Numbered from the stretch's first letter, positions 38,096 to 49,326 are shown. The stretch is 64,000 bases of DNA from Sipunculus nudus (GCA_026874595.1 CM049310.1:36161558-36225557); one strand, 5' to 3'. Numbers and translations: made by a program. Notes: generated from the letters alone by a model not told the origin.

Positions 38096-38104
38096 TATAT
38101 AAAA
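38096..38104 (+). promoter_or_regulatory. TATATAAAA box of zinc-ribbon gene C
   Basis: Context TGAGGAGACTGTACG-TATATAAAA is shared with 36286. It lies 39 nt before the ATG at 38135, again implying a very short leader. Confidence 0.75.
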
Positions 38105-38134
38105 CGGCGTTCCAGGCACAGCCGTTCAGACAAG

Positions 38135-39364
38135 ATGGGGAATACATGTGGAGACCGATGCAGTTCCCCGGAGATCCCGAGTCCTGACGCAGGTCGGCCC
38201 CGCAACCCGGGGAGATACGAACCGTCAGACGGGATGTACTTTCAGGACAGGTTGCGAGAGATGGGATTGCAATGGCGAGAACGCATACTTGTGAGAGCGT
38301 GCCAGAAATGTCAAACATCTCCGGGCATTACAGTCCCCGACGACCGTGTCACATTCAAGTGGTACTGCCCCACGTGTGACGAGACGGAACTGACGGAACA
38401 GTTCGCAAAGGTTATAACATATCAAGTAGGGCAGGGCAAATGTTTCAAATGGAGGCCGTGGGCCGTCCGAGGCGATACTGTAATTTTGGAACATGGCACA
38501 GAGCACGTACACGTCGGAGGTTGGGTTTTCGTGTGGAAAAAACTTGCCAAATATTTAGACCTGTTACTCAATGAGGCCCTAAAAGTAGGCGGCAGTGTTA
38601 CAGGCTGGATATACGACATTGATGAGGGACTTGGTGAATCTGTGCATATCACAACGGACAAATTTGGTACAGTCTCGTTCCACGCGCGCTTAGACAAGAA
38701 CAACGAATCATTTAAGGGAGACGTTGTGGTTGACCACGAAACCGCGATCTCCCTGACAACAGTGGAACTGTGCCAGCTTCTGGATAACGTGATATCCGAT
38801 TACCAGAAAGTATGCTTTATCTGCACGCCATGGAGGCCTCCTGCTGTGTCTTGTGAACACAAGATGGTAGGAGAACAGGCAGTGCGACAGGCGAAGACGG
38901 GTGCCCGTGAAAGTTACGAATGTGAGACAGAAAGTCACAATGTGTTAAACGTGCCGGGTATGCTAGTCATGTTTGAGGACGAATTTCTGAGTAGCAATCT
39001 CAACGCTTTGCTGTTGATTGCTCAACGAGAAAACCGCAGCGTCACCGCAATGTTTCTCTATGAACGGTGGGTTTGTGACGATGACCATGTTTTGCACTTG
39101 TCAATGCATCCTGATGGGACAGTCACGTTTTACGGGTCTTTAAAACATGTTGATGTCGGAGCCTGCGGGTACGTTGCTAAGATACAAACCGACACTGCGA
39201 CAACGATATCGTTGGCGGCTTGGCAGGTTTCAAAGTTGCTTGGGTACATTATCGAAGACTACCCACTCAGGGACCTGTCTGGCACCATGTGCACTTACTC
39301 CCCGTTTGTTCGCAGGCAAGACTCTGGACGAAGAAAAACAGGAACGGGTGGCATAGGGACATAA
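38135..39364 (+). CDS. Zinc-ribbon protein C lacking the second ribbon, 409 residues
   Basis: Paralogue of the two preceding genes. The N-terminus MGNTCGDRCSS has Gly2 and Cys5 in a setting that could be myristoylated and palmitoylated. The first half is complete (CQKCQTS...YCPTCDE). The second half starts directly at the VPGMLVMFED segment, so the second Cys-rich ribbon and about 110 residues before it are absent. The D-P/H-P-D-G-T-V-T-F-Y strand and final L-S-G-T-M-x-T-Y motif remain. The stop is followed only 11 bp later by the tRNA-Asn gene on the opposite strand. Confidence 0.85.
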   Translation: MGNTCGDRCSSPEIPSPDAGRPRNPGRYEPSDGMYFQDRLREMGLQWRERILVRACQKCQTSPGITVPDDRVTFKWYCPTCDETELTEQFAKVITYQVGQGKCFKWRPWAVRGDTVILEHGTEHVHVGGWVFVWKKLAKYLDLLLNEALKVGGSVTGWIYDIDEGLGESVHITTDKFGTVSFHARLDKNNESFKGDVVVDHETAISLTTVELCQLLDNVISDYQKVCFICTPWRPPAVSCEHKMVGEQAVRQAKTGARESYECETESHNVLNVPGMLVMFEDEFLSSNLNALLLIAQRENRSVTAMFLYERWVCDDDHVLHLSMHPDGTVTFYGSLKHVDVGACGYVAKIQTDTATTISLAAWQVSKLLGYIIEDYPLRDLSGTMCTYSPFVRRQDSGRRKTGTGGIGT

Positions 39365-39375
39365 AACATGTATAA

Positions 39376-39449
39376 CGTCCCTGGGTGGGTTCGAACCACC
39401 AACCTCCCGATTAACAGCCGGACGCGCTAACCGATTGCGCCACAGGGAC
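39376..39449 (-). tRNA. tRNA-Asn (anticodon GTT)
   Basis: A complete cloverleaf on the minus strand: acceptor GTCCCTG/CAGGGAC with discriminator G, A-box TGGCGCAATCGGTTAGCGC, anticodon loop CTGTTAA with anticodon GTT, variable loop AGGTT, and T-arm GGTGG/CCACC with loop TTCGAAC. There is no intron. The anticodon stem contains G-T pairs but is functional-looking. It is typical of animal tRNA-Asn. It converges on, and nearly abuts, the zinc-ribbon C gene. Confidence 0.93.
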
Positions 39450-39529
39450 TACATGCTTTTTTGTACATGAGTTTCTTCTGTTATCATGCACAGGTACTAT
39501 TCCTTGATTTGATTGGCTGATGGAAAGTG

Positions 39530-39554
39530 TGACGTCACAGACGATCTTTATAAA
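39530..39554 (+). promoter_or_regulatory. CRE and TATAAA promoter of the FG-repeat gene
   Basis: TGACGTCA at 39530-39537 and TATAAA at 39549-39554, with an 11-bp gap, so it is not the strict 14-bp module. An acceptor-like TTTGTCTGCAG ends at about 39694, 17 nt before the ATG at 39712. Confidence 0.65.
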
Positions 39555-39711
39555 TGCCTTAAATCCCAGCAATACATGTTGTTTTCTTTACAATCTGTTT
39601 ATCAAATATTGGGTTCATGTGACACCAAACTATTTGTCAATACCGATCACGTGCCTGCGTAAGAAATATATAATAATGGTGCGTTTGTCTGCAGTCTAGA
39701 CAGTTGGCAAC

Positions 39712-40680
39712 ATGATGGCAAACGATACTCAAGAGCACAACGTGGCCGTGCCACAAGAAACGACGTTACACATGGTCGTTAATGCAGGACTGTCATCGTT
39801 TTATTATACAATGGAGGATTGTTATTACAAGGCTAAATACATGAAATGGCTGTCTTGCGATGACCAGTTCTTCGTGTTTCTCGTATACGCCGAGCCCCGC
39901 CACATGCCAGATGTTATTGTACCCGTGAGTAATGGAGGTGACAAACCTTTGGTTGGGACACCCGCCGTGAGGTACAACTACCAAGACGAACGGATACTCG
40001 TGTGCAATAACACAACTGTGGCTGACATGGTCCGAGCCGCCCGAAAAGACACCAGCACCCAAGAGTTAATCAAAGCACGCTTGATCGCACTACTGCCACA
40101 AAAACTGTGCCAAAAGCGTAACGTGGACATGAGGATTTTAGATGGGGATGGATTCAGTCAGTTCCCCGTGGATGGACAATACATCGGAAACATTTGCGTG
40201 GCGATGAGACTGGATAAAAAACCAGGGGTAGCTGATAGCCCGGCACGCGTACCTGAAAATAAACCAGAGACTACGCCTGCATTTAACTTCGCTAGTGATG
40301 GTAAATCTACGGCGGGATTTTCGTTTGGTCAGAATGCGTTCTTTGGTAATGCAAATTCCACCTGGGGTACACCTATCAACACTGAAGCGACACGCAACAC
40401 ATCATCGAACGCAGGTGCCACATTGGGTACATCATCTAACGCAGCTGTGACGTTCCCTTCATTGGTATTTGGTTCACCACAAACTTCACGTCCAATATTC
40501 AGTCAGCCTTTCAACGCGAGTACGGTATTTGGTTCACCACAAACGTCACGTCCGATATTCAGTCAGCCTTTCAACGCGAGTACGACTTTCGTTTCGCCAT
40601 TTAACAAGACAGTCACCACGACGTCTTCTAACTCGTCAGCTGGTTTATTCAGCAATCCATCCAAAATTCTCTTTCGTTAA
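39712..40680 (+). CDS. FG-repeat (nucleoporin-like) tail protein, 322 residues
   Basis: Translation starts at ATGATG (39712 or 39715). Residues 1-175 are a folded-looking mixed domain with no family I recognise. Residues 185-322 are low-complexity Ser/Thr/Asn/Pro/Phe with four FG dipeptides (FSFGQN, FFGN, two VFGSP) and further PF, FS and LFS motifs, like the disordered tails of FG nucleoporins. A 60-bp exact-phase DNA repeat duplicates FGSPQTSRPIFSQPFNAST. FG tails bind transport receptors, so the protein may engage the nuclear pore or importins. Composition rather than homology is the evidence. Confidence 0.8.
   Translation: MMANDTQEHNVAVPQETTLHMVVNAGLSSFYYTMEDCYYKAKYMKWLSCDDQFFVFLVYAEPRHMPDVIVPVSNGGDKPLVGTPAVRYNYQDERILVCNNTTVADMVRAARKDTSTQELIKARLIALLPQKLCQKRNVDMRILDGDGFSQFPVDGQYIGNICVAMRLDKKPGVADSPARVPENKPETTPAFNFASDGKSTAGFSFGQNAFFGNANSTWGTPINTEATRNTSSNAGATLGTSSNAAVTFPSLVFGSPQTSRPIFSQPFNASTVFGSPQTSRPIFSQPFNASTTFVSPFNKTVTTTSSNSSAGLFSNPSKILFR
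40465..40584 (+). repeat. 60-bp tandem repeat inside the FG-tail gene
   Basis: Units 40465-40524 and 40525-40584 differ at only a few bases. The period is a multiple of three, so it duplicates 20 residues in frame. Confidence 0.92.
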
Positions 40681-40801
40681 ACTGGTGCGTGTGATACCTC
40701 GTTTCCTGTCTGTGCTGGAGTTGCGTCATCAACAAAAGGTATAAATAGATAAATAACATTTTATATATAACAATATAAAGACACACTGAAGAGTAAACGT
40801 C

Positions 40802-40987
40802 ATGTCAATCACAGACATGGTCGACAACAGAATAGTCCGTGGTGCTGTATACGTCCTTCGCGCCGCCATACAAGAACTGCACGAAATAGGTGACGCTATC
40901 GCTTTACGCATCCATGAGGTATACGATAATTTTTATAACCTTTTCGACCAACCTGTTTTCAACAGAAGCGCACAGGACTATTCATGA
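40802..40987 (+). CDS. Small protein, 61 residues
   Basis: Starts MSITDMVDNR. A TATAAATAG lies at about 40740 (roughly 60 nt upstream) and AACAATATAAAG closer by. The product is one long amphipathic helix region followed by aromatic residues (YDNFYNLFDQ). GC content is like the other viral-type genes. It is short enough that coding status is uncertain. Confidence 0.45.
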   Translation: MSITDMVDNRIVRGAVYVLRAAIQELHEIGDAIALRIHEVYDNFYNLFDQPVFNRSAQDYS

Positions 40988-41085
40988 TTAGTATTCGGGC
41001 ATTTGGTGCGGTACATACGGTGAGGATATAAAAAGGGAATTGGTCTGAATAGCCCGGAAAGGGATCATTTGTTCTTTTATGCATC

Positions 41086-41274
41086 ATGGGAACAACATAT
41101 TTGGAGACAGTGATACAGACAGCGACACAGAATTGTGATGACGCAGGGAGGATTAATGTAACACGTGTTACACATGTTGCTAATGTGATTGTAGAAACTG
41201 AAGCTGTACAATATATGCATATTCATATATATATACGTGTCATATATACGTGTTTATGGATCATATATCTTTGA
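41086..41274 (+). CDS. Possibly truncated gene at the viral/host transition, 62 codons
   Basis: GATATAAAAAGGG at about 41026 lies a plausible distance upstream of the ATG. The first 45 or so residues look coding (MGTTYLETVIQTATQNCDD), but the frame then runs into an AT microsatellite and stops. This suggests that the gene was cut or degraded at the edge of the viral block. Confidence 0.4.
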   Translation: MGTTYLETVIQTATQNCDDAGRINVTRVTHVANVIVETEAVQYMHIHIYIRVIYTCLWIIYL

Positions 41275-42199
41275 TTAATACTGATACATTTAAAGGTGTC
41301 ATTGTTTGGACGTTGTGAAATGTGAAAACGTAGATAGATCTGGTTGACATGTTATTTTTAACTGTTTATGTTTTGACATATACATGAATGTATTGTTGAT
41401 TACTGGACCAAAAAAAGCGGATCCCTTGTACTGTATCATAACACAATACAATATGGTATCCATGCAAACATGTGTCGTGTTATATGTATCAATAAAACGA
41501 AATTGACATGGTTCAACGTCATGATTATATGGCATGCATGGTGTTGTGCGTTTGTAAATATTCAAAACAAGTATGTGTTCTGTGACGCGACTGTGCATCG
41601 TCGGGTAAACAAGCATTTTTTGACATATGTGTCAGCGTTATCCAAACAACGACCTTGAAAACCCCTGCGCCCGACCTGTTTGTTGACCGGAATCTCAGAC
41701 ATGACGGAGCATGAGCCGTCTCGTTGAGTCACGGAAATGTATGGAATGAAAACAGATGACGGACGGATGATTGGCTATTTAAAGAATTGACGCCCCCATA
41801 TTAATGTACATTAACCAGCCTGTTAGCCAGGTTGCACAGTTAGCGGAAATACACCCGTCTGTACAATGATTAGAAAGATATGCAAGACGTATAGAATATA
41901 CCTATCATACGAAATATCTACACGTTATGGGAGCGAGTATAGGCATATTGTGAGATGTTTATACTGGTACGAGTGGGGAAAATGTTGGTATTTGACTATC
42001 ACGTACGATAAATAATCCGGATTTGTGACAGTCTTAGCACATGCGCGGATTATAAACATAGTTCGACTGATACGGGCTAGCTGCTGTACCAGTTTGAAAA
42101 GGATTTCTGCAAAGCTGTGGTCTGTACAATGCTATATGTGAGACGGAAGAACCAGCAAGCATGTGAAAATTAGGGTAACTGACAAACAGACAAACATAC
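41275..42199. other. Transition zone
   Basis: No gene. Local promoter-like CTATTTAAAG lies at about 41774. Composition drifts from the mixed GC of the viral-type block to AT-rich DNA. I see no target-site duplication or clean junction. Confidence 0.4.
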
Positions 42200-44400
42200 T
42201 TACAAGGGTGACACAAGAATGAGACCAGATGACTCAGGTTATGGAAGAGACCCAGTTGACGAAAATAAGCTATAGTTTATGTAACGGAGGTTTATAGTTT
42301 TTGAAAATATGGCCAGAACATGATACGTCGGTGAGGTTTGAGTAAAGCGCCTCCTAGTGGCCATATTCGGAAAATGATAAATACCTTTCGAGATATTAGA
42401 GTCAACCATAAGTTATATTAGTTTCAAAAGGATTTCTTTAAAACTGTGGCCTATAGAATGCTATATGTGAGACGCAAGAGCAAGCAGGCGAATTTGTGGA
42501 CAACTTACGAACAGACAAACACACTGACAAAGTGACACACGGTTGTGACAGGATGAGTACATCAGGTTATGGAAAAGACTCAGAGGAAGAAAATAAGCTA
42601 TAGGTTATGTAATTGAGGCTTACGGTTTTGGAGATATGGCCAAAACATGATATGTGTGGGAGGTTCACATCCAGCGCCCTCTAGTGGCCGTATTCAAAGA
42701 ATAAAAAAAAAAACAATTTCGAGATACTTATGTAGGACATACAGTATGTCAGTTCCAAAGAGATTCCTGTCACAATATGGCCTCCAGGGTAAGATGAATG
42801 AAATCTCGAAATGTTTAGTTTGACGAGATATTTTACGAGATATTGCGAGACTTTAATAATATCTTGTATTTCTAATTGTATGCTACCTAATGCAAATCAC
42901 TAGATCTTTCTAGCGTTAAAATAGACAAATTAGTCCATTGATTTTCAAATAGAATCATTATTCCCCAAAAAGGCGTTACCATGGTAACAGAAAATTTGAG
43001 TCAGCTATACATCATCAGAAAGGCCTTGGAATGACGATTAAAATCAACTGCTGTTGAAGTAGATACGACTTATAGTGCCAAAGATATGAAGAAAAAACCG
43101 TTTTGTATACTTCTGTTGATCTTGACCTTGCCTTTCACTGATCATGGCCGAAAAACAATAGGATCAGAGTTTAACTAAATTATACCCTTTTTCTGTACGT
43201 CTGAAAGCGATTGCTGAAACTTTGTGGCCAGTAGAGCATCAGCAAACAGATTAGACGACCATAGGTCGAGCGCTTGCCGGAAGTTGAAAGAGAAATAGGT
43301 CAAGGTCACATCATTCTTTGATATCATGAAAATGAACAGGAGACTAAAACGAGCAATTTTATATGTGGATGCGATAATTTATAAACAAATTAGGAAGGAA
43401 ATACGATATTAGGACATGTTTGTGGCCTTGGCATATGACCTTTAACCCAATGTTTAAAAAGGAAACAAAGGGGTCTGATGGTAATAGATATTTACCATTG
43501 GTATAAGTTTCAGAGCGATCGCATCAAACGTGGGCCTGTGCCAGATATGGAAATATTTGAATATTTCTAAGTTTTATAAGTTTTTATCCGAAATTAGGTC
43601 AACATGATTATGGCGAAATATGGCCAAATCTGCAGAAGGATAAGGCCATGTTTTTTAGTTTCAGGTGCAGTAATGTAAATTATAATATCATTTGTAGCTT
43701 TTCGGATATGACACAATAATGTGATATTACAATGTTGTCAATGCAGTGCCCCCTGGAGGTCATATACCGAAAATGAAAATTGTTTTTGTAGATATTACTG
43801 TAAAACATAATATATATTAGTTTGAAAATGATTGCTGCAAACCTGAGGCATGTAAGGCATCATTTAGTGAGATATCGCAAAAAGCTTCTGCAGCGCCCCC
43901 TGTTGGTCATCTTGCAAACATTACAATATAATCTTGTAACACTGACTGAACTCTACCTGATGCAAAAAGCTACATCCCTCTAGCGTAAAAAAATGACATA
44001 GTTCAAAAGATAAGGTAAAATGCCAAGAATTGTACTTAATATAGGTCACCATGGCCACCGAAGAATTAGGTCAAGTGTATCCACGAATAAGAGTATTGAT
44101 AATAGTTTCAGATTATGAAATAAAAATGATGACATATTTTATAGTTGTGAAGCTATTAGAACAAAATCATACTTTGACCTGCTTTAGTTGCAGCGCCCTC
44201 TGCTGGCTATATTCAAAACATGTAAATTTGTTTTTCTCGAGATATTTCTGTTTAACATATTATGTACGAGTTTCAAAGTGATTACTTCAAAATGCGGGCC
44301 TCTAGGCCATAATAAATGAAATTTACCCAAAATGTCGTACAGCGCCCCCGGGTGGTCATATTCGAAAATCTTCAGACAACCGAACAAATTCTAATTAAAC
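42200..44400. repeat. Cluster of diverged repeats with CAGCGCCCCCT core
   Basis: Copies of a core CAGCGCCC-CT-GTGG-CATATTC occur at about 42345, 42672, 43745, 43891, 44191 and 44340. The first two lie in longer similar units of about 320-380 bp (shared GACAAACA, AAAATAAGCTATAG, ATATGGCCA and TTTCGAGATA segments). These look like old dispersed repeats of an animal genome. An ORF at 44051-44281 is repeat sequence. Confidence 0.75.
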
Positions 44401-47180
44401 TTTACATATTGCCAAAAACTAGACCTCGCTAACTTAAAAATAGCGAAGTAACAAAAATACTTTTTTAAAAAATGTGAAATTTCCATTATGCCCCCCCCCC
44501 CAATTGTGTTACAATGGAAACCACAGAATGAGACGGTTTTACCTCAAGAAGTAAGAGCATTCGATGACGAATAAAATGAGCTATAGTTTATGTAGCTACG
44601 ATCATCCTACACGTGTGTCTTAGCATATAACACGTGTCCTAGGAATAATTCCATTATTTCACACCAGATGGCAGCATGTATACTCGATATCCGAACTTAA
44701 AGGAGACCTATCACATGTCTGACCTTCAAAATCTAAACGTAATCCTTTGGAACGGTCATACAAGATCCTGGTAAAATAAAGACATCTCTCACACACACAA
44801 AGGTTGTTTTGTTTCCTAACAAACAATATGTTGATAACATGTAAGGACCTGCCTTAACAATAAACACGAATTGACAAGGGCATTCTTTGGCACATCTATA
44901 CAATTGGAGAGTTTTGCAACGAGTGTTCTATCGACCTCCACTTAGATAATATGTATATCACGTGTGTCAACATTTGTTTTGTTTACAAACACGTTCTTGA
45001 TCAAATACATTGTTTCCTTTAATATCTGGAATATACATTTTCAAACATTATCGATATATACAAATGGATATATATATATATATATATACAAGAAAAAAGG
45101 CAATATTGTTTGCGAAGGTTATGGGAATAGGTCCCTTTATCAGCACGTCCTTAGATAACTTTATCTTATCAACTGCATCTGATAACATAGGCGCTCAACA
45201 GCTGTGTAAATACGTACAGACTTGTTCAGGCAGTAATTACTGATATCAGTGAGAATAATAGCTGGCCCCGGCGTATTTACACAAACATAAATCCATTCAG
45301 CAAACAGAACTGTGTGGTTTTAGTGATTGCAGCAGGCTACTTGTTCCGAGCGAGCGAGCTATTTCCTATTATATATTATTAACCATCCTGGTACAAACAG
45401 TTTTCCGCTACTATTTGGACCAGTCTACATGCCATTTTAACAATATCGAGCTATGAGCTGCTACACGTGTATATTCCTTGCAGGCAAAAGAGAAAAGGTA
45501 CGAGTGTTTATTTTTATTTTAAATATTACAATAATATTTTACCAGGATATTTTATTCTGAGACTGACTCAAATGTTTCCATTTAAATCAGCTTTAGCAAT
45601 TAATCAAACGTTAAACTGTACAATCTGTTAAATATACCACCAATGACGTTCATTTAAATATAATGCTAAAAGCTATGATATAAATATTTTGTTTTAATTT
45701 TAAAATGCGCATATATAATACATATAATATTCTTAATTCCAAGGTGACCTATATCAGTTGTTCCACAGACTTTGAGCTTAAATAAGAGCGAATTAACTTG
45801 TAATATACAGGTGTAGGCAAATGTTTAAATATTTAACGAATAGGGATTGCGCAAGAGCAAACAAAAAAACAGCTACATTATTTTGAATGTGAATGAATCA
45901 GAATATTTAGTATACACTTTAAACACTATCAATGGAAGCCACAATATCAGTTATATTTTTATATATTTGTATTGGCAATTTTATAATTCTCATTTAAATT
46001 ACTACTGATAAGTATTGTAAACTGTTATTTAAATAATGATTATGCTTAAACCCTGATCAATGGGGACTCTAGTGGTTTCGGCACTGTTGAAGCAACTGCT
46101 GCTATGCGAGTTTTAATCAATGCATACTGAAATGGTTACCCAAGTAGCTCAAAAGAGTAGTGGAAACCTGGACTGATGTAAATCAGGATTTAATCAATGA
46201 TTTTAAAACACATGATTTTAATCAAATTACATATAATACTACGAGCTCCATCACAGTTTGGCTCTAGTCAAAGCATATGGATGACAAACGTATTAAACGT
46301 AACCAATACAGTTTGTATAATTGTGAGGATACGCTACCCTTTGTAACTGACGTAACGATATCTTAAGCATGTATTTGACATCAAAACAAAAACATGTAAC
46401 TGTCGTTATCCATCAACATTTTACAATCTACATCATTCATTCCACGTGTTATTACACATTGTAATGCCTTTGCGTATTTTATCTAAAAAACAGCTTCCAT
46501 CTGACTTGATTCTCTTTCTATCAAAATCAAAAATATAGCCATATAATGTATAACATACAGTATTCATATTACATTATTTGATCATATTGCAACTATATTT
46601 CTCTAGTTGCCCCTCATCAGTCTGTGTGCTTAAATCTTATTACGTAATCAGTATTCTTTGTATATTTAAACTGGAAAAAAAGAAAGGCATTTACATACAA
46701 TTAGCTGGTTATACTAAACAACACCGTCTGTTTAATAATAATAAGATATGAAGAAACAAAGTAGTCAATATCGTTTCAGTCAATGTCAAAATGAACCGAC
46801 TGCTTTTCAGCCAGTTTGTAAAATGCCTGATATTTTCAGTCATTTTATAAGTGTTTGATCATCAGATAATTCGGAAATCGACTGAGATTTTCAGATACTT
46901 TATGAATTGAATTATTTTACACATTGACTGTAATATATAAACATCTATCTTGGTATTGAGACATATAATATCTAGTTCTATACATTGTTAAATAAAATGA
47001 AACGTATTTGAATATACATCAACTACATGAGAGTATATAAATATTCCTGTTTGATATACATTTTATAACCAGTGCATGGGTTCAGCTCGATACCAATACA
47101 TTAAATCCGAGCCACATAATCATATATTGATCACTATGTGATTTTTTTTATCAACAGAATACATGCATACTGTTACAATA
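44401..47180. other. AT-rich host-like DNA
   Basis: An 11-C tract at 44491-44501 and an AT microsatellite at about 45068-45089. Nothing else can be supported. Confidence 0.5.
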
Positions 47181-48047
47181 TTATATGTACAACGTAATTA
47201 TGTCACCACGTCTTGTGTTTTTTCTGCATTTCGGACACTTAATTCCAGCAGAAGTGCTGCTACTTAAATTTTCTATAAGACAGTCACGGCAATATGCATG
47301 TCCACATTTTTTTAATACACAATTAACAACCTCTGTCAGACAGATTTTGCACATAAACAATTCTTGTTCGTTGACGGATCTCAGACGTGCGATTTCATTG
47401 TTGGCTTGTTCCAGTCGTACCCTGATGTCGAGATCATTTGAGACCATTGGTGCATTATTCGAATCATGGGTGCTCAAATCATCAGTCAGGCGACCTGTGT
47501 CGTGTAGTGAGTTATTTGTTTCACTTCGGTTCCGCTGTCTTCCTGTTATTCGAAAGTCCAATTGTGGTGGCAGAAACATACGAATGAAATTATCAGCACG
47601 CCTCTGTCTGACCACCTGAATGCAAAGTCTGAGTAGTAACAGATTTTTAAATGTTCTGATTGAATTGTTCACGTACAGACTTCTGATTAGACGTCGTACG
47701 TCTTGATGTGTGTATAAACGATCGATGTCGGTATCACTGAACGCATGGCTTAAGAGGTCGTATCGTCTCATCTGTCTCAGTAGCGATTTTGTCAACCACA
47801 AGATATCTGATAATGCACTCAGAAATGCTACGAACTCAATTTCGTTGATTGTATGAAACGGCAGGGGTGAATTTACACGCCAGGCGTCCACGTTGATGAA
47901 CCTGAGAACAGCTTGCGTGGAGCAGTAATAACGTGTCATTTCGCTGCATGCATGAACACACTTTAGATAATATGAAATCAGCCTACCTGTGTAAGATTTG
48001 TTGAACAGCTGAATTCGATCTGGAATTCTGTCTTCAAATAATAGCAT
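47181..48047 (-). CDS. RING-finger protein, paralogue of the 21355-23316 product, 288 residues
   Basis: An intact frame in AT-rich host-like DNA. Residues about 70-190 align with the conserved helical domain of the 653-residue protein (shared QDVRR, a KxLLLLRxCxQVxRQ block, ADxxxRxFLP, and DF followed by GR). The C-terminal C3HC4 RING uses C233, C236, C248, H250, C253, C256, C271 and C274, with the same VNCVLKKCGH context. It lacks the long acidic N-terminus and most of the disordered linker. A coiled-coil-like LEQANNEIARLRSVNE precedes the RING. TATAAAAGGG lies at about 48063-48072, only 25 nt before the ATG, so the true cap site or start could differ. Either an integrated viral gene or a domesticated host ligase. 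Confidence 0.85.
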   Translation of the reverse strand: MLLFEDRIPDRIQLFNKSYTGRLISYYLKCVHACSEMTRYYCSTQAVLRFINVDAWRVNSPLPFHTINEIEFVAFLSALSDILWLTKSLLRQMRRYDLLSHAFSDTDIDRLYTHQDVRRLIRSLYVNNSIRTFKNLLLLRLCIQVVRQRRADNFIRMFLPPQLDFRITGRQRNRSETNNSLHDTGRLTDDLSTHDSNNAPMVSNDLDIRVRLEQANNEIARLRSVNEQELFMCKICLTEVVNCVLKKCGHAYCRDCLIENLSSSTSAGIKCPKCRKNTRRGDIITLYI

Positions 48048-48792
48048 CTATCGGTTGGCTCTCCCTTTTATAGTAAATATAACACAATGGCAAAACTTCC
48101 TCAAAACCCCCCTCTTAACGTTATTGTTAAATATTTCTAAAAAAATATGACATATAAATTACGCTTTCGTGATTTTCAATAGGCTTGGGATGTTATGAAA
48201 CAGTTATTTCCGTGAGGAAATGGAGATTAATGTTCATCGGTCGATATAACTTCCTGGTCCATTTCAATATATTTCCTGATTAATTATAGATATATGGGTC
48301 TTCCTCAAGGGGGTGTTATTTCATAAAATACCCAGCCTATTGCATAATTGCAGAACGTGACATTTTTATGACATTATGTGAGTAATAACTCACTGTAACT
48401 TTGGAAGGGGAATTCCCTGTAAGGCATTCTTGTTCCTCATTGGATAAATGTTGCTGTGGTCTATCCTAGAAGGTTCCTTTACATCATTGTATGGATCATA
48501 AAAGTAGCATTGATGTAACCATATTTTATAGAATTCAAAACGTATTGTATTCTTTCGCCGAGATACATGATACAAGAATACCAAGATTTATAAGTACATA
48601 CTTTACTGTGGATTGAAGTATTAGAGATTTAAGATTTATATATGGATTATTAAATATCATGTAAATGAATAATACAAATCAGATTGTTTTAAATGCAATA
48701 ATTACATGAAGATTTTTGCTGTGCTGTAGACAACACAAATTAAAAAAAACGCAAGGTGCTAAAGTATACATTACAGATAAATGAATTTTTAT
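48048..48792. other. AT-rich spacer
   Basis: No gene; short ORFs only. Confidence 0.5.
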
Positions 48793-48980
48793 AACTGTTC
48801 AACAAAAACTGTGAAGATTGAATTAAGATACGAATGTTACTATAGTAAAACAATTAATAGCATGTCATGAAGGATGAATTTAAATGTGTTCAACTGTTCA
48901 ACAGAAACGGTGAAGATTGAATGAAGATTAGTATGTTACTATAGTAAGACAATTAATAGCATTTCATGTAGAATGATTTC
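48793..48980. repeat. Tandem duplication, period 99 bp
   Basis: AACTGTTCAACA at 48793 recurs at 48892 (AACTGTTCAACA), with the following GTGAAGATTGAAT and ATTAATAGCAT blocks repeated in order. Confidence 0.85.
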
Positions 48981-49326
48981 AATATTCTTACTAAAAAAGG
49001 TCAGTGAACAATATTTATTTCAGAATAAATCATCTCGTTTTGCTCTCCTGTTGGATTTAATTAGGATGTGTTCATCCCCACATGTGCATACGTTAAATTG
49101 TCAACGCACTATATCTTTTAAGTGATCAATCCGAACAAACTGACAATATGTGTAAAATGGTTCAATAACAGCTATAGATTAAAAATAATTATATCATTTA
49201 CCGTTTCACGTGAACGTAACCACAAAGACAACACGTCCACAATTATATATCATGATTTATGGTATATATAATTGGCTTCAATATTTGTTCGAGTGCTATA
49301 TACGACCAACGGCTTGAGTCTATTGT

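Noticed and set aside
1-42000. Assignment to Malacoherpesviridae or another named family
   Set aside because: No polymerase, terminase, capsid or protease hallmark is present; RING and paralogue style alone are not enough.
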